The position numbers and the translations under genes are program-made. The notes under the pieces are model-generated. The model saw only the letters and a list, made by a program, of their open reading frames with translations. It did not search any database and was not told where the DNA came from. Positions 8,507-16,307 of a DNA stretch of 22,500 nt are shown here, in pieces (position 1 is the stretch's first letter; every line of letters begins with the position of its first letter). This stretch comes from Prorocentrum cordatum (Eukaryota > Sar > Dinophyceae > Prorocentrales > Prorocentraceae), in contig CAUYUJ010002743.1 of the NCBI GenBank assembly GCA_963575745.1, positions 1-22,500 on the forward strand. Direction: 5' to 3'.

Positions 8507-8777
8507 TCTGAGGGACTGCGTGCAGCTGCGTGGCGCCGCGCGTGATGAGTGTAGGCTCGCGTCGTGTCGACGAGGCAGCGACCCGGGTGCGGGCGTTCAA
8601 GGTTGACCGCCGCCAGTGGCCCGGAATCGGCCGATGTCGAGCGATCTTGCGAGATCGGAAAGGCGCGATCGCTCGAGTCGGAAACCGCCCTGCAAGTCGA
8701 CGCGGCACGGACCCGCCGCACATGCGCTTCCCACCCTGCAGCGTCCTGACGTGCCACCGTCCCCGCCCCCGGGGCCA

Positions 8778-8846
8778 GAGGTGGTGGCGGCAGCCCGGGA
8801 GAACGTGAGGCTCGAGCAGGACGTGTCCACCCGCGAGGCGAGGGCC
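8778..8846 (+). CDS. Candidate exon, coiled-coil-like helix
   Basis: After CCGTCCCCGCCCCCGGGGCC, AG the plus strand reads EVVAAARENVRLEQDVSTRE and then AR, with the spacing of hydrophobic and charged residues expected of an amphipathic helix and GC-rich third positions. No canonical GT donor is evident right after it, so the 3' edge is a guess. Too short for a family name. It may belong with the segments at 2253, 14873 and 17355. Confidence 0.35.
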
Positions 8847-8913
8847 GCCTCTCTGGGGGCTCCTCCTGGGTCGGGTGCGCATCCCGGCCCGGAACATGCC
8901 CATGTCCTTGAGA

Positions 8914-9072
8914 CAAGGGCTCCCTCGAGGGCGCGAAGTTATTCGCGCTTCGCGGTCCTCGTTCCTTCTCCCCCTCCTCCTCGTCCTCCTATTCTCCCTT
9001 TGGGAGGGCGGCGCGAGAGCGCGAAGTTATTCGCGCTTCGCGCAGCGCGAAGCGCGAAGTTGGGAGCCCTAG
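8914..9072. mobile_element. F4 MITE copy 2
   Basis: CAAGGGCTCCC...GGGAGCCCTAG, with TTGAGA at 8908-8913 and 9073-9078 as a perfect 6-bp duplication. Apart from GCGCTTC copy number it is nearly identical to 5743-5915, which implies recent mobility or conversion. Confidence 0.93.
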
Positions 9073-9078
9073 TTGAGA

Positions 9079-9471
9079 TTGGCATCCCCTCACCTCGGCG
9101 CCGATCTCGAGGGCAGTCCCCAAGTTAGCTTCGGGCGCGTTCCTGAGGTGCCCGGGGCTTGTCGATCTTAGGGGTGAGAATCGGCTCGAGGCTGGTTATC
9201 CTCGTGCTGCGTGGGGCCGGCGTGAGGGGCAGGGATAGGCTCAGGAGGGGATGCATCGACCCCCAATCGCCCACTCATCGCAGGTAGGGGCTCGATTGAT
9301 CCATGGGCGACGTAGCGCCGATTCATGCTCGACGTTCCCCCCTGAGCCGGTCCCCCTTTATCGTTGCCCCAGCAAGGCGGAAGCATCAGCACCGATAGTG
9401 CAGTCAACATTTGATCATCCATTCCACTGCTTCTCAACGCTGTTCGGCTTAGCGCTGCTTCCATCCAGGGA
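9079..9471. other. Unique stretch, no gene recognised
   Basis: No family copy and no recognisable protein on either strand. An open minus frame (9464-9168) has no identifiable motif. Confidence 0.4.
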
Positions 9472-9607
9472 GGGGGAGGAGGAGGAGGAGGAGGAGGGAA
9501 GAGGAGGAGGAGGAGGAGGAGGAGGAGGAGGAGAGAGGAGGAGGAGGAGGAGAGGAGGAGGGGGAGGAGAGGAGGAGGAGGAGGAGGAGGAGAGGAGGAG
9601 GAGGAGG
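9472..9607. repeat. (GGA)n purine tract
   Basis: About 135 nt of GGA/GAG triplets with GAGGAGGGG interruptions, immediately preceding the oppositely oriented tract at 9680. Confidence 0.95.
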
Positions 9608-9679
9608 GCGAGGGGAGGGCTTGGGGCAGCGCAGGAGAGGCGATGCGCGGCGGCGCGGCGCAGGGCGTGGGCGAGGGGA

Positions 9680-9835
9680 TGGCCTCCTCCTCCTCCTCCT
9701 CCTCCTCCTCCTCCTCCTCCTCCTCCTCCTCCTCCTCCTCCTCCTCCTCCTCCTCCCTCCTCCTCCTCCTCCTCCCTCCTCCTCCTCCTCCTCTCCTCCT
9801 CCTCCCCCCCCCCCCCCCCTCCTCCTCCTCCTCCT
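9680..9835. repeat. (TCC)n pyrimidine tract with 16-C run
   Basis: About 27 perfect CTC triplets, then CCTCCTCC variants and an uninterrupted run of 16 C at 9804-9819. With 9472-9607 it forms a potential foldback of over 130 bp around a 72-bp spacer. Confidence 0.95.
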
Positions 9836-10081
9836 CGGCGGCCAGCCCTGTGGGAAGGCAAAGGGGGGCGGGCCTTCTCTCGGCGGCGCACCGACGGGGG
9901 GGGGGAGCGAGAAGGATAATGCATTCTCGTCAGAGGGGAGGAGGCAAGTTAGGTGCGCTCGCGTTAACATCTGACATCCTACCCCTCCCTCCCATCCCTT
10001 GCCATGGCGCTGAGTTTCTCTATCCGCGGACGCGTGTCGTAGCGGACCTGTGGCTCCGCGCGCGTGTGCGTAGTGGCATGA

Positions 10082-10188
10082 GCTGGTTTCGACGGCGCTG
10101 GTCTCGCCGGCGGCTGGTCTCGCCGGCGGCTGGTCTCGCCGGCGGCGGGTTTCGCCGGCGGCTGGTTTCGCTGGCGCTGGTCTCGCCG
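10082..10188. repeat. 16-bp minisatellite GCTGGTCTCGCCGGCG
   Basis: Six or seven tandem units, three of them identical (GCTGGTCTCGCCGGCG). The related GCTGGTTTCGCCGACG returns at 10621. Confidence 0.9.
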
Positions 10189-10195
10189 ACGCGAG

Positions 10196-10614
10196 CCCTA
10201 ACGGGCGGGTCGGGTCGGGCTGGCGGACCCTAACGGGCGGGTCGGGTCGGGTCGGGCGGAACATTCAAGTGTGGAGCGCCCTCGACCGAGCACGCGCGAA
10301 CCCTAGCGGGCGGGTCGGGTTGGGCGGGCGGACCCTAGCGGGCGGGTCGGGTCGGGTCGGGTCGGGCGGGCGGGACATGCAAGTGTGGGGCGCGGTCGAC
10401 CGAGCGCGCACGAACCCTAACGGGAGGGTCGGGTCGGGCGATCGGACCCCAGCGGGCGGGTGGGGTCGGGTCGGGCGGGCGGACCCCGACGGGCTGGTCA
10501 GGTCGGGCGGGCGGTAATGTGTGTGGGGCACGCTTGACCGAAGACGCGCGAACCCTAACGGGCGTGTCGGGTCGGGCGGGCGGACCCTAGCGGGCGGGTC
10601 GGGTCGGGCAGTTT
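10196..10614. repeat. Higher-order GC-rich tandem array
   Basis: Three and a half units of roughly 115-135 bp. Each contains ACCCTAACGGGCGGGTCGGG subunits, runs of GGGTC pentamers, and a spacer like CATGCAAGTGTGGGGCGCG plus CGACCGAGCGCGC. Confidence 0.88.
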
Positions 10615-10620
10615 TGGCGA

Positions 10621-10775
10621 CGGCAGCTGGTTTCGCCGACGGCAGCTGGTTTCGCCGACGGCAGCTGGTTTCGCCGACGGAGCTGGTTTCGCGGGGCGGC
10701 GAAACCAGCCAGGCGAAACCAGCCGGGCGAAACCAGCCGTCGGCGATAAGCCAGGCGTCGGCGAAGCCAGCGGTC
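10621..10775. repeat. Head-to-head inverted minisatellite
   Basis: Four units of GCTGGTTTCGCCGACGGCA-type in direct orientation are followed around 10691-10699 by three inverted units GGCGAAACCAGCC and decayed CGTCGGCGA units. The whole block can fold into one long stem. Confidence 0.88.
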
Positions 10776-10876
10776 GCTCTCGTCAGGCGGCGGGGCTGCT
10801 CGGAGGGCCTCCCGCCTCCGGGGAGGCTGTCTGCGTCCTCGGGGAAGGCCTCGCAAACTTCTCGGGGGCGCCCAAA

Positions 10877-11077
10877 CGGTGTGGTGACCACACCGTGCGG
10901 TGAGTCGGTGGGGATTCGGGGTCACCGCACGGTTTTGGGACTCGAGTCCCTCTCCGAGGACGTCTCGGGCGACAGGGGCCTCCGGTGTCCCAAGACCGTG
11001 CGGTGACCGACCGTGCGGTGAAGTCTTGGGGGATTGCGAGGTCACCGCACGGTCCGTCACCGCACCGTCTCGGGACT
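10877..11077. repeat. Cluster of ACCGTGCGGTGA foldbacks
   Basis: CGGTGTGGTGACCACACCG (10877-10895) is a near-perfect palindrome. ACCGTGCGGTGA at 10892-10903 pairs with TCACCGCACGGT at 10922-10933, and the same 12-bp arms recur at 11010-11021 and 11042-11053, with an extra copy at 10995. GGGACTCGAGTCCC lies between the two hairpins. Confidence 0.85.
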
Positions 11078-11089
11078 CCAAAATTTCTC

Positions 11090-11700
11090 AGAAGGCCGGG
11101 GGATTTCGAGCCTTCTGAGAAGGTCCGCCCCTTCTCACTTCCCCCCGGGCTGGCCGCCGATCCTCAGAACCAGAGAAGACAGAACGTCATAAACAGACAC
11201 TCAGAGGTCTGTGAAAGTAGGTGTGCCCGGGTTCCCCAAACCCAGCCTATTTCGAGCGCCTTCCTACTTCAAGAATCGATATGATTCTGTTGTTTTTGCT
11301 ATCACTTGGGCGGGCCCGAACCCAATCTACTTTACAGTCGGCCCGGATTAGTAGGTCGACCCTGCCAAATCAAGGGTGCCCTCGTGCCCTGTGTTTCGCG
11401 ACCCACGCCTCCTACATTCCCGTGGCAACGTGGCCCTCGGAAGGGTCTCTGTCCTCTCGCGTGTCCTCTCCAATCCAGCCCGACTGTATCTGCCTTCCTA
11501 TTTCATGCTTCTACCTACTTCTTCCGACCGGCGTGTACTTTCGACGGTCCGCGCGGATTTCTCCGCGATCGGCGCTGGGGCCCCCCTTGCGGCGCCTCCG
11601 GCGCCGCCCCTGGCCCGCCCCGCGTGCCAGGGAAGGCTGCTCAGCGCAGAACCAAGACGCCGTTTTTGGTTCCTCGACGGAAAGCGCCGAGGAGATTTGT
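11090..11700. other. No gene recognised
   Basis: Contains a short CTTCTGAGAAG inverted motif near 11100-11120, a weak inverted pair (AAAGTAGGTGTGCCC near 11214 and GGGTTCGGGCC-type near 11310-11334), and at 11570-11690 the diverged repeat shared with 1120-1250. No exon could be supported. Confidence 0.4.
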
Positions 11701-11744
11701 CCGTTGCATCTTTTGGCGCGCAACGATCATTATCCAGGCCAAGC

Positions 11745-11960
11745 CCCCCCAGGGCTCATTTCGATTCCTCCGATTCGATGCGATTCGATTTCGATGGCTT
11801 CCGATTCCGATTAGATTCGACTTTGGATTTTGCTATGTGGGCTCCGATTTCTCAATGGAGGCCTACTAGCCTGCCGAGTTCCGCCGATCCGACTTTTCCC
11901 GACTCGGCTGCCGATTTCCTCCGATCCGATTTACTTCGATTGCCGATCCGACTTATCGAC
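11745..11960. repeat. Degenerate GATTCGA/CCGATCCGA repeats
   Basis: Short variants of CGATTCGAT and GCCGATCCGACTT recur about fifteen times with no fixed period, giving a low-complexity block. Confidence 0.7.
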
Positions 11961-11981
11961 TCGACGTTGGGCGCTCGTGCG

Positions 11982-12010
11982 CCCCCCTCCCCCGGCGGGG
12001 GGGAGGGGGG
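11982..12010. repeat. C-run/G-run hairpin
   Basis: CCCCCCTCCCCC and GGGGGGGAGGGGGG face each other across GGC, giving a perfect stem of about 12 bp. Each strand alone could also form a G-quadruplex or i-motif. Confidence 0.8.
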
Positions 12011-12059
12011 CCTGGACCCCCGCCCCGCATGCTGGCGCTTGCGCGTGCACCGTGGCGAT

Positions 12060-12560
12060 GGCGATCGCAGCTATCGGGAACCAACACCGACCCCATGTGC
12101 GCGACGCTGGGTTGAGTCAGGAGGGGAAAAAACACACAGACACAATTAATCGTCGATTCCCAGGAAAAGATGGGAAAATATGGGAAGTGGGGGGGAAGAC
12201 AGAAACCCAGAAAATATGGGAAAATATGGGGGATCTTTTTATTTGTGTGTATTTATTTGTGTGTCCTGGCGCCCCTTCATTGAGGTGCGCCACGCGTGCC
12301 AGGCGCGCCACGCGCGCCAGGCACCCCTGGGGCCCGAGCGTGCCAGGCACGCTTGGTGCGCCAGATGCGCCACGTGCTCCGCGTGCGCCAGGTGTGCCGC
12401 ATACTCCAGCCGCGCCAGGTGCGCCACGTCTGGGGCACGTGCAGAGTGTGTCAGGTGCGCCTGCGCACGTGACAGCACGCCTCGGGAACCATGTCGGCCC
12501 CCGCCATCCTTGTCGAAAACAATGGCAATCATTGTGTCTGGAAGGCGTGCGCACAGCAGG
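12060..12560 (+). repeat. Segmental direct repeat, copy A
   Basis: Outside the F1 insertion, this segment parallels 13040-13370: GCAGCTATCGGGAACCA, GTGTGCGCGA, then a block of GTGCGCCA-type units ending in GTCTGGGGCACG, GCGCACGTGACAGCAC. The spacing between copies is about 804 bp. Confidence 0.8.
12117..12279 (+). mobile_element. F1 MITE copy 4
   Basis: TCAGGAGGGGAAAAAACACA...GCGCCCCTTCA, with TTGAG at 12112-12116 and 12280-12284. The interior has an internal direct repeat (CCAG, AAAAtATGGGAAAATATGGG) at 12160-12187 and 12208-12231. The paralogous segment near 13085 (GGGGCGAGGTGC) lacks the element and shows the empty site. Confidence 0.94.
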
Positions 12561-12623
12561 CCATACGCCACCACCCCCGCCGTAGCTGCGAGGTGCATTC
12601 GGTACTGTTTTTGTCAGGGATGG
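12504..12623. mobile_element. F10 foldback copy 1
   Basis: CCATCCTTGTCGAAAACAAT at the left mirrors ACTGTTTTTGTCAGGGATGG at the right (16 of 20 positions). No clear target duplication. Confidence 0.6.
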
Positions 12624-12661
12624 TAGCTCTGCGCGCAGCAGGCAATATGCTGACACCCCCG

Positions 12662-12762
12662 CCGTCCCTGTCAAAAACAATACAGCGTGTTTGCTGGCCT
12701 CACGAACCCAACTCAAGACTTTGCCCGAACGTGTCTTTTGTATTGCTTGTGGATAGGGATGG
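12662..12762. mobile_element. F10 foldback copy 2
   Basis: CCGTCCCTGTCAAAAACAAT faces TTGCTTGTGGATAGGGATGG. The interior (GTGTTTGCTGGCC, AAGACTTTGCC, AACGTGT) matches the copy at 13691 that hosts F7. Confidence 0.65.
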
Positions 12763-12784
12763 TATGGGGGGGGGGGGCGCATCG

Positions 12785-12930
12785 GGTTGGCCGCGCATGC
12801 TCAAAATGTGGATGCATATTGCGTGTTGTATTATGTTCTTTGACAGTGGGGAAGGGGGTGAGCATGGTGCCCCCACGGTTCCTGGTCGGCTGCCGGTCGC
12901 TTGGGGGAGTGGGTGTATATTCATAGGGAG
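12785..12930. repeat. Repeat pair with 13588 and 13960
   Basis: TTGGCCGCGCATGCTCAAAA parallels GTGGCCGCGCATGATCCAGA at 13591. TGACAGTGGGG...CCTGGTCGGCTGCCGGTCGC parallels TGACATTGGTGG...CCTGGTTGGCTGCTGGTCGC at 13970-14035. It is part of the mosaic of duplicated F10-related sequence. Confidence 0.65.
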
Positions 12931-13039
12931 CAGAGATCAAGGCACCTTCCCCGCCCGCAAGTTGACTCGCTCACTCCCACCCGCCCTCCCAAGACTCAAG
13001 TAACACCCGAGCCTAAGCATGTTCAGCGGTCGTCTATGG

Positions 13040-13370
13040 GTGGGCAGCTATTGGGAGCCAGTGTAGGCCCAGTGTGCGCGATGGGGCGAGGTGCTCCACG
13101 CGTGCCTCAGCTCCAGGTGCGCCAGGCACCCGTGGGGTCCAAGCGTGTCCCGCACGCCTCGCGCGCCAGATGCGCCAGATGCGCCACGTGCTCCACGTGC
13201 GCCGTGTGTGCCGCATGGAGCCGCACCAGATGCGCAACGTCTGGGGCACGCGCAGAGTGTGCCAGGTGCGCCCGCGCACGTGACAGCACACATCGAACAC
13301 CAGTGCACAGTCGGGACGGGGAGGCCATCATGGCGTCTTCTGGGCCTGCACACAGCAGGCAATATTCAGA
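13040..13370 (+). repeat. Segmental direct repeat, copy B
   Basis: Diverged copy of 12060-12560 without the F1 insertion. Shares GCAGCTATTGGGAGCCA, the GTGCGCCA-type units, GTCTGGGGCACGCGCAGAGT, and CACACAGCAGGCAATAT. Confidence 0.8.
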
Positions 13371-13379
13371 GCGTGAATT

Positions 13380-13516
13380 ACCTACCCGGCCTTCGCTTCC
13401 AGGCAAAACCAAGTCATACCACGCGCCTCCCCGTCAAGCGGCCTAACCAGTACAGGCCGTAGTTTGGCATCGCTTGGTATCTCTTGGAAGCGAGGGTGGT
13501 CAAAAGCGAGGTAGGT
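13380..13516. mobile_element. Foldback element with ACCTACC ends
   Basis: ACCTACC...GGTAGGT termini plus long imperfect complementarity inside (TTCGCTTCCA/TGGAAGCGA and CCAAGTCATACCA/TGGTATCTCTTGG). TT flanks both sides, a possible 2-bp duplication. 137 bp, single copy here. Confidence 0.55.
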
Positions 13517-13548
13517 TTGTTTTCCGCCTAAATATGCGAGCACCCTCG

Positions 13549-13650
13549 CGGTCCTTGTCAAAAGTGAAACACCATTAGACAGTGATCGCGGGGTGGCCGC
13601 GCATGATCCAGATGTTGACACGAAGGGCATTTTGTTTTGGACAGGGGTGG
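13549..13650. mobile_element. F10 foldback copy 3
   Basis: CGGTCCTTGTCAAAAGTGAA at the left and TTTTGGACAGGGGTGG at the right. The interior GTGGCCGCGCATGATCCAGA matches 12788. Confidence 0.55.
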
Positions 13651-13690
13651 TGGCCTCGCGCAGAGGAGGCCGTATGCGGGCGCCCCCCCG

Positions 13691-13981
13691 CCGTCCCGGT
13701 CGCAACACAATGCAAAGAGTGTTTGCGGGGCCCGCGAGCATGGCCCAAGATTTTGCCACAACGTGTGGTTCCTGGGTAGTCGAAGGCCAGACCGGCAGAT
13801 TGGATTGGGCCCTAAGGGCCAATCTGACCTGGCCAACTTGGAGGATTTGGGTCATTCGCCAGACTGGATTCGCGTTGGCTCCCTCACCAGATTGCCCCCG
13901 TTTGCCAGATTGGGCCTGCCAGATTGGCGCCAGATTGGCTTCGACTACCCAGGGTTCGTATTGTTTTTTTGACATTGGTGG
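13691..13981. mobile_element. F10 foldback copy 4, interrupted by F7
   Basis: CCGTCCCGGTCGCAACACAA at the left and TTGTTTTTTTGACATTGGTG at the right. Subtracting F7 and its 3-bp duplication leaves about 105 bp, matching the 101-bp copy at 12662, including AACGTGTGGTT...CGTATTGTT at the insertion point. Confidence 0.6.
13771..13953. mobile_element. F7 element with CCAGATTGG subterminal repeats
   Basis: Perfect 15-bp inverted termini CCTGGGTAGTCGAAG, with GTT at 13768-13770 and 13954-13956. The interior carries CCAGATTGG or its complement about seven times: one inverted pair near the left end and four or five direct units at the right. Three-bp duplications and repeated subterminal motifs recall CACTA/PIF-type DNA transposons, but the termini do not match a family I know. 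Confidence 0.88.
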
Positions 13982-14099
13982 GGGGGGTGGGGGGCAGTGG
14001 TCCTGGTTGGCTGCTGGTCGCCTGGGCGAGGGGGTGTTGTATTAATCGGGAAGTCGACCCCTCCCCGAAGGGCAAGAAGGGGGCTGGAAGAGGAATTGC

Positions 14100-14207
14100 C
14101 CTCCTCCTCCTCCTCCTCCTCCTCCTCCTCCTCCTCCTCCTCCTCCCTCTCCTCCCTCCCTCCTCCTCCTCCTCCTCCTCCTCCTCCTCCTCCTCCTCCG
14201 TCTCCTC
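14100..14207. repeat. (TCC)n pyrimidine tract
   Basis: Two blocks of TCC triplets separated by CTCTCCTCCCTCC. Ends at CGTCTCCTCTCG. Confidence 0.95.
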
Positions 14208-14306
14208 TCGTGAAGGGGGCTGGAAGAGGAAACCTTTTAAGCCACTCACGCCCTAAAGGGCTGGTGGGATTCGTTGCCGAGGTTCGCCGTGGCCAGGAAC
14301 GCCTCT

Positions 14307-14457
14307 TCTTTCTCCTCCTCCTCCTCCTCCTCCTCCTCCTCTCCTCCCCCCCTCCTCCTCCTCCCCCCCCTCCTCCCCTCCTCCTCCTCCCTCCTCCTCC
14401 TCCTCCTCCTCCTCCTCCTCCTCCGCCTCCTCCTCCTCCTCCTCCTCCTCCTCCTCG
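14307..14457. repeat. (CTC)n pyrimidine tract
   Basis: About 150 nt of pyrimidine triplets with C-rich interruptions. AGGGGGCTGGAAGAGGAA-type sequence precedes both this tract and the one at 14100 (14084 and 14215), so tract plus flank may be a duplicated unit. Confidence 0.95.
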
Positions 14458-14685
14458 GCGGCCGCGGCGCCTCGGCGAGGAGCCCACGCGTGCGGCGCCC
14501 TGCCTCCCCCGCGTCGCAGTCGGGCTCTCCCGCTGCGACGGATTCCGCGTTCCTTATTATGGTAGCACAGTGACTGCTCGAAGACAACATAAGCGTCAGC
14601 CGCATACTTGTAGACCAGGCAGGAGACCCTAAGGCCTTAGGCAAGCACTGTTTGGGGAAGAAGTCCGTGCTTCGGGCCGCGCGGG

Positions 14686-14856
14686 GTACACTTCAGGCGA
14701 TGCTTAAGAAAACCTAAGTTTTCGGCCAGAGTCTCGATTATTCTTAACGTTTCCATGTAAATCCTAAGATTTGAATAGAAATGTTGGGTTTTTATTCAAG
14801 TTCTGAGACTATGAATTTCTTAACCCATGATTTCTTAAGCGTTTCGCAAGGTGTAC
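14686..14856. mobile_element. AT-rich inverted-repeat element
   Basis: GTACACTTCAGGCGATGCTT, AAGAAA at the left mirrors TTTCTTAAGCGTTTCGCAAG, GTGTAC at the right. CTTAAG/CCTAAG motifs repeat inside, and AGTCTC...GAGACT is a further inverted pair. It is much more AT-rich than its surroundings. No target duplication was found. Confidence 0.55.
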
Positions 14857-14872
14857 ACGTCTCTTGGAACGG

Positions 14873-14981
14873 CCAGCAAGACGGGGCACGAGGAGAGAGG
14901 GCCCTGAGGGGCAAGGAGGCCGGCCCCGAGGCCGTGATGGAGCAGCTGGAGGCCCGCGTTCAGTCCGTGGAGTTCAGCAAG
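14873..14981 (+). CDS. Candidate exon, coiled-coil-like helix
   Basis: One plus frame reads GARGERALRGKEAGPEAVME and then QLEARVQSVEFSK, with Glu/Arg-rich heptads and GC-rich third positions. The left edge may be the AG of CGGCCAGCAAG. The right edge is not defined. No family is recognised. It lies between the AT-rich element and F5 copy 1. Confidence 0.35.
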
Positions 14982-15045
14982 GCCTGGCCGCGCATCTTGG
15001 CATTTCCATGTCGGGTTACCGGAGGAGGATGCTGCTGAGCTATCG

Positions 15046-15239
15046 TCGGGGGCGGAAAAGAGGGGGGTGATGACTAGGGGGGGGTGGATATCATGGCGCG
15101 GGCCATGATATCTCCCCAGATCTCGTGGCGCCTCTTCTTGTTTCATTACGTCCCTGGTCCCCCCGCTGGGCCGCGCACATGCTGCCGGTCATGATTTGCA
15201 CCCCCCCCTCTTGGACACCCTCCTCTTGGCCGCTCCCGA
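15046..15239. mobile_element. F5 MITE copy 1
   Basis: TCGGGGGCGGAAAAGAGGGG at the left and the inverse of TCGGGAGCGGCCAAGAGGAG at the right. TATCG is duplicated at 15041-15045 and 15240-15244. Internal hairpin CATGGC-GCGG-GCCATG. 194 bp. Confidence 0.93.
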
Positions 15240-15244
15240 TATCG

Positions 15245-15580
15245 CAGGTCATCTTAATATGTTCTTCAACTGTATAGCCCTCTATTCGTTCCGCCTGCTT
15301 CCTGTTCTTCCAGTCACCTGGGCGTTGTTTCGAGTTTCTGAACAGAGTGGAGACGGTTAGACTAGCGCCGGGGATGCTTCAGCATCGGGGATGATCTAAT
15401 ATTATTTTGTGGTGCGGTGCGAATTCGAGTTTTCTACGGACATCTTGCCAAAGCGGGCCCGAAACATAGTTCATGTCAGCATGGTTGCTAAGCTGAGCCT
15501 AAGAGGTCATTCCCGCTTGAGTCGGACACGGGCATTGACAATGATGCCATGTAGTCGTGCTGGCAGCGGTCGTGCTGGCA
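15245..15580. other. No certain gene; open frame 15409-15834
   Basis: A 141-codon open frame on the plus strand contains CIACSICSGRFG near its middle but no recognised domain. The minus strand is also open. I see no repeat-family copy here. Confidence 0.3.
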
Positions 15581-15586
15581 CGATCA

Positions 15587-15733
15587 ATGGCGCTCGACTC
15601 GAGCGGAAACCGACGTGCATTGCGTGCAGCATTTGTTCAGGCCGGTTTGGGACAGTCCATGGAGATGGCCATGGGCCAGCAAGCCAGAGAGAATTCCGAG
15701 ACGGCAGCCCTGCACAGGAAGCGCAGAACTTGA
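15587..15733 (+). CDS. Small ORF, 48 codons, unknown
   Basis: ATG at 15587 to TGA at 15731. Reads MALDSSGNRRALRAAFVQAG and then LGQSMEMAMGQQARENSETAALH, a Met/Gln/Ala-rich helical sequence that looks more protein-like than the competing frames. GTGCAG inside could instead be a splice acceptor, making the second half an exon. No homolog is recognised. Confidence 0.3.
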   Translation: MALDSSGNRRALRAAFVQAGLGQSMEMAMGQQARENSETAALHRKRRT

Positions 15734-15865
15734 GTTTTTGGGTTGTTAGGACACATGTCTCGAGACGAGGCACGTTTGGACGGGACCCCGAATTCGGCCA
15801 CGAATTGACCCTGTGTTTCAAGATGGTTACGTAGCCTACTCAGTGGCTGATGGCGTGACGTATAC

Positions 15866-15904
15866 CTCCTCCACCTCCTATTCCTCCTCTTCCTCCTCCT
15901 CCTC
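15866..15904. repeat. Short (TCC)n tract
   Basis: TCCTCCACCTCCTATTCCTC and further TCC triplets. Confidence 0.85.
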
Positions 15905-15974
15905 GAGCCCATGGTTTCTCTCAGTAATGTTCGCGCAGTCCCGCGCGCAATGTGTGTTGTCAATGCTGCTTTCC

Positions 15975-16016
15975 CGCTTTTACCGCCTTCGCTTCTTCGT
16001 GGCCTCGTGCGCGCAG
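15975..16016 (+). promoter_or_regulatory. Possible trans-splice or splice acceptor
   Basis: A pyrimidine-rich stretch (CGCTTTTACCGCCTTCGCTT, CTTCG) ends in GCGCGCAG at 16016, resembling GTGCGCAG before the gene at 20873. It precedes the acidic and Cys-rich coding segments and is where a spliced leader could join if this is a gene start. Confidence 0.35.
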
Positions 16017-16101
16017 CAATGGAGAGTCACAGTGCCTAAATGGAAGAGGCTCTGCAGCTTGTGTATCTAATTTGGTAGATTATCAAAGCCCTTCCCCCTA
16101 G

Positions 16102-16291
16102 CGAGAATGCTATGCGGCTGGCTGGCCGCCGAGACCCCCTGATAATGAGAGTGAGGATGAGATGGAAGACGACCACGACGATGAGAGTAAGGAAGGGACG
16201 GAGGAGTTGGAGGACGATGGTGGTGGGACGATTCTTGATGCTCTGGGGGCCTTGTCGATGTCTCCCTTCTCTCGGAGCGTCTTTGGGTCAA
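16102..16291 (+). CDS. Candidate acidic exon, unknown protein
   Basis: The acceptor-like CCCTTCCCCCTAG ends at 16101 and the consensus-like donor GTGAGT starts at 16292. The 190-nt segment reads in phase from 16102: a short Pro/Trp-rich start, then DNESEDEMEDDHDDESKEGT with further Glu/Asp, and finally LDALGALSMSPFSRSVFGSS. The acidic run then Ser/Phe-rich hydrophobic end is typical of a disordered linker, not a catalytic domain. Codon use is mixed, unlike microsatellite-derived acidic runs. The frame upstream of the AG is closed by that TAG, which supports a splice boundary. Function unknown. Confidence 0.5.
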
Positions 16292-16307
16292 GTGAGTCCT
16301 TCGGGGG

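Noticed and set aside
9449-10264. Open frames with poly-Pro, poly-Ser, poly-Leu or poly-Arg runs
   Set aside because: They are translations of (GGA/TCC)n tracts and minisatellites, without unique coding sequence.
10196-10614. CCCTAA motifs as interstitial telomere repeats
   Set aside because: CCCTAA occurs once per subunit and not in tandem; the repeating unit is a GGGTC-rich minisatellite.
10265-10891. Minus-strand frame with repeated PPDPTRPLGFA-type peptides
   Set aside because: The periodicity comes from the tandem DNA array, and all frames are open in it.
12283-13290. CRISPR-like array of GTGCGCCA repeats
   Set aside because: Units are short, irregular and degenerate with no constant spacer length, and the context is eukaryotic.
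15820-15860. Spliced-leader gene or relic (GTAGCC...GGCT)
   Set aside because: TACGTAGCCTACTCAGTGGCTG shares only a few bases with the dinoflagellate spliced leader as I know it; the match is too short and has no donor in the right place.
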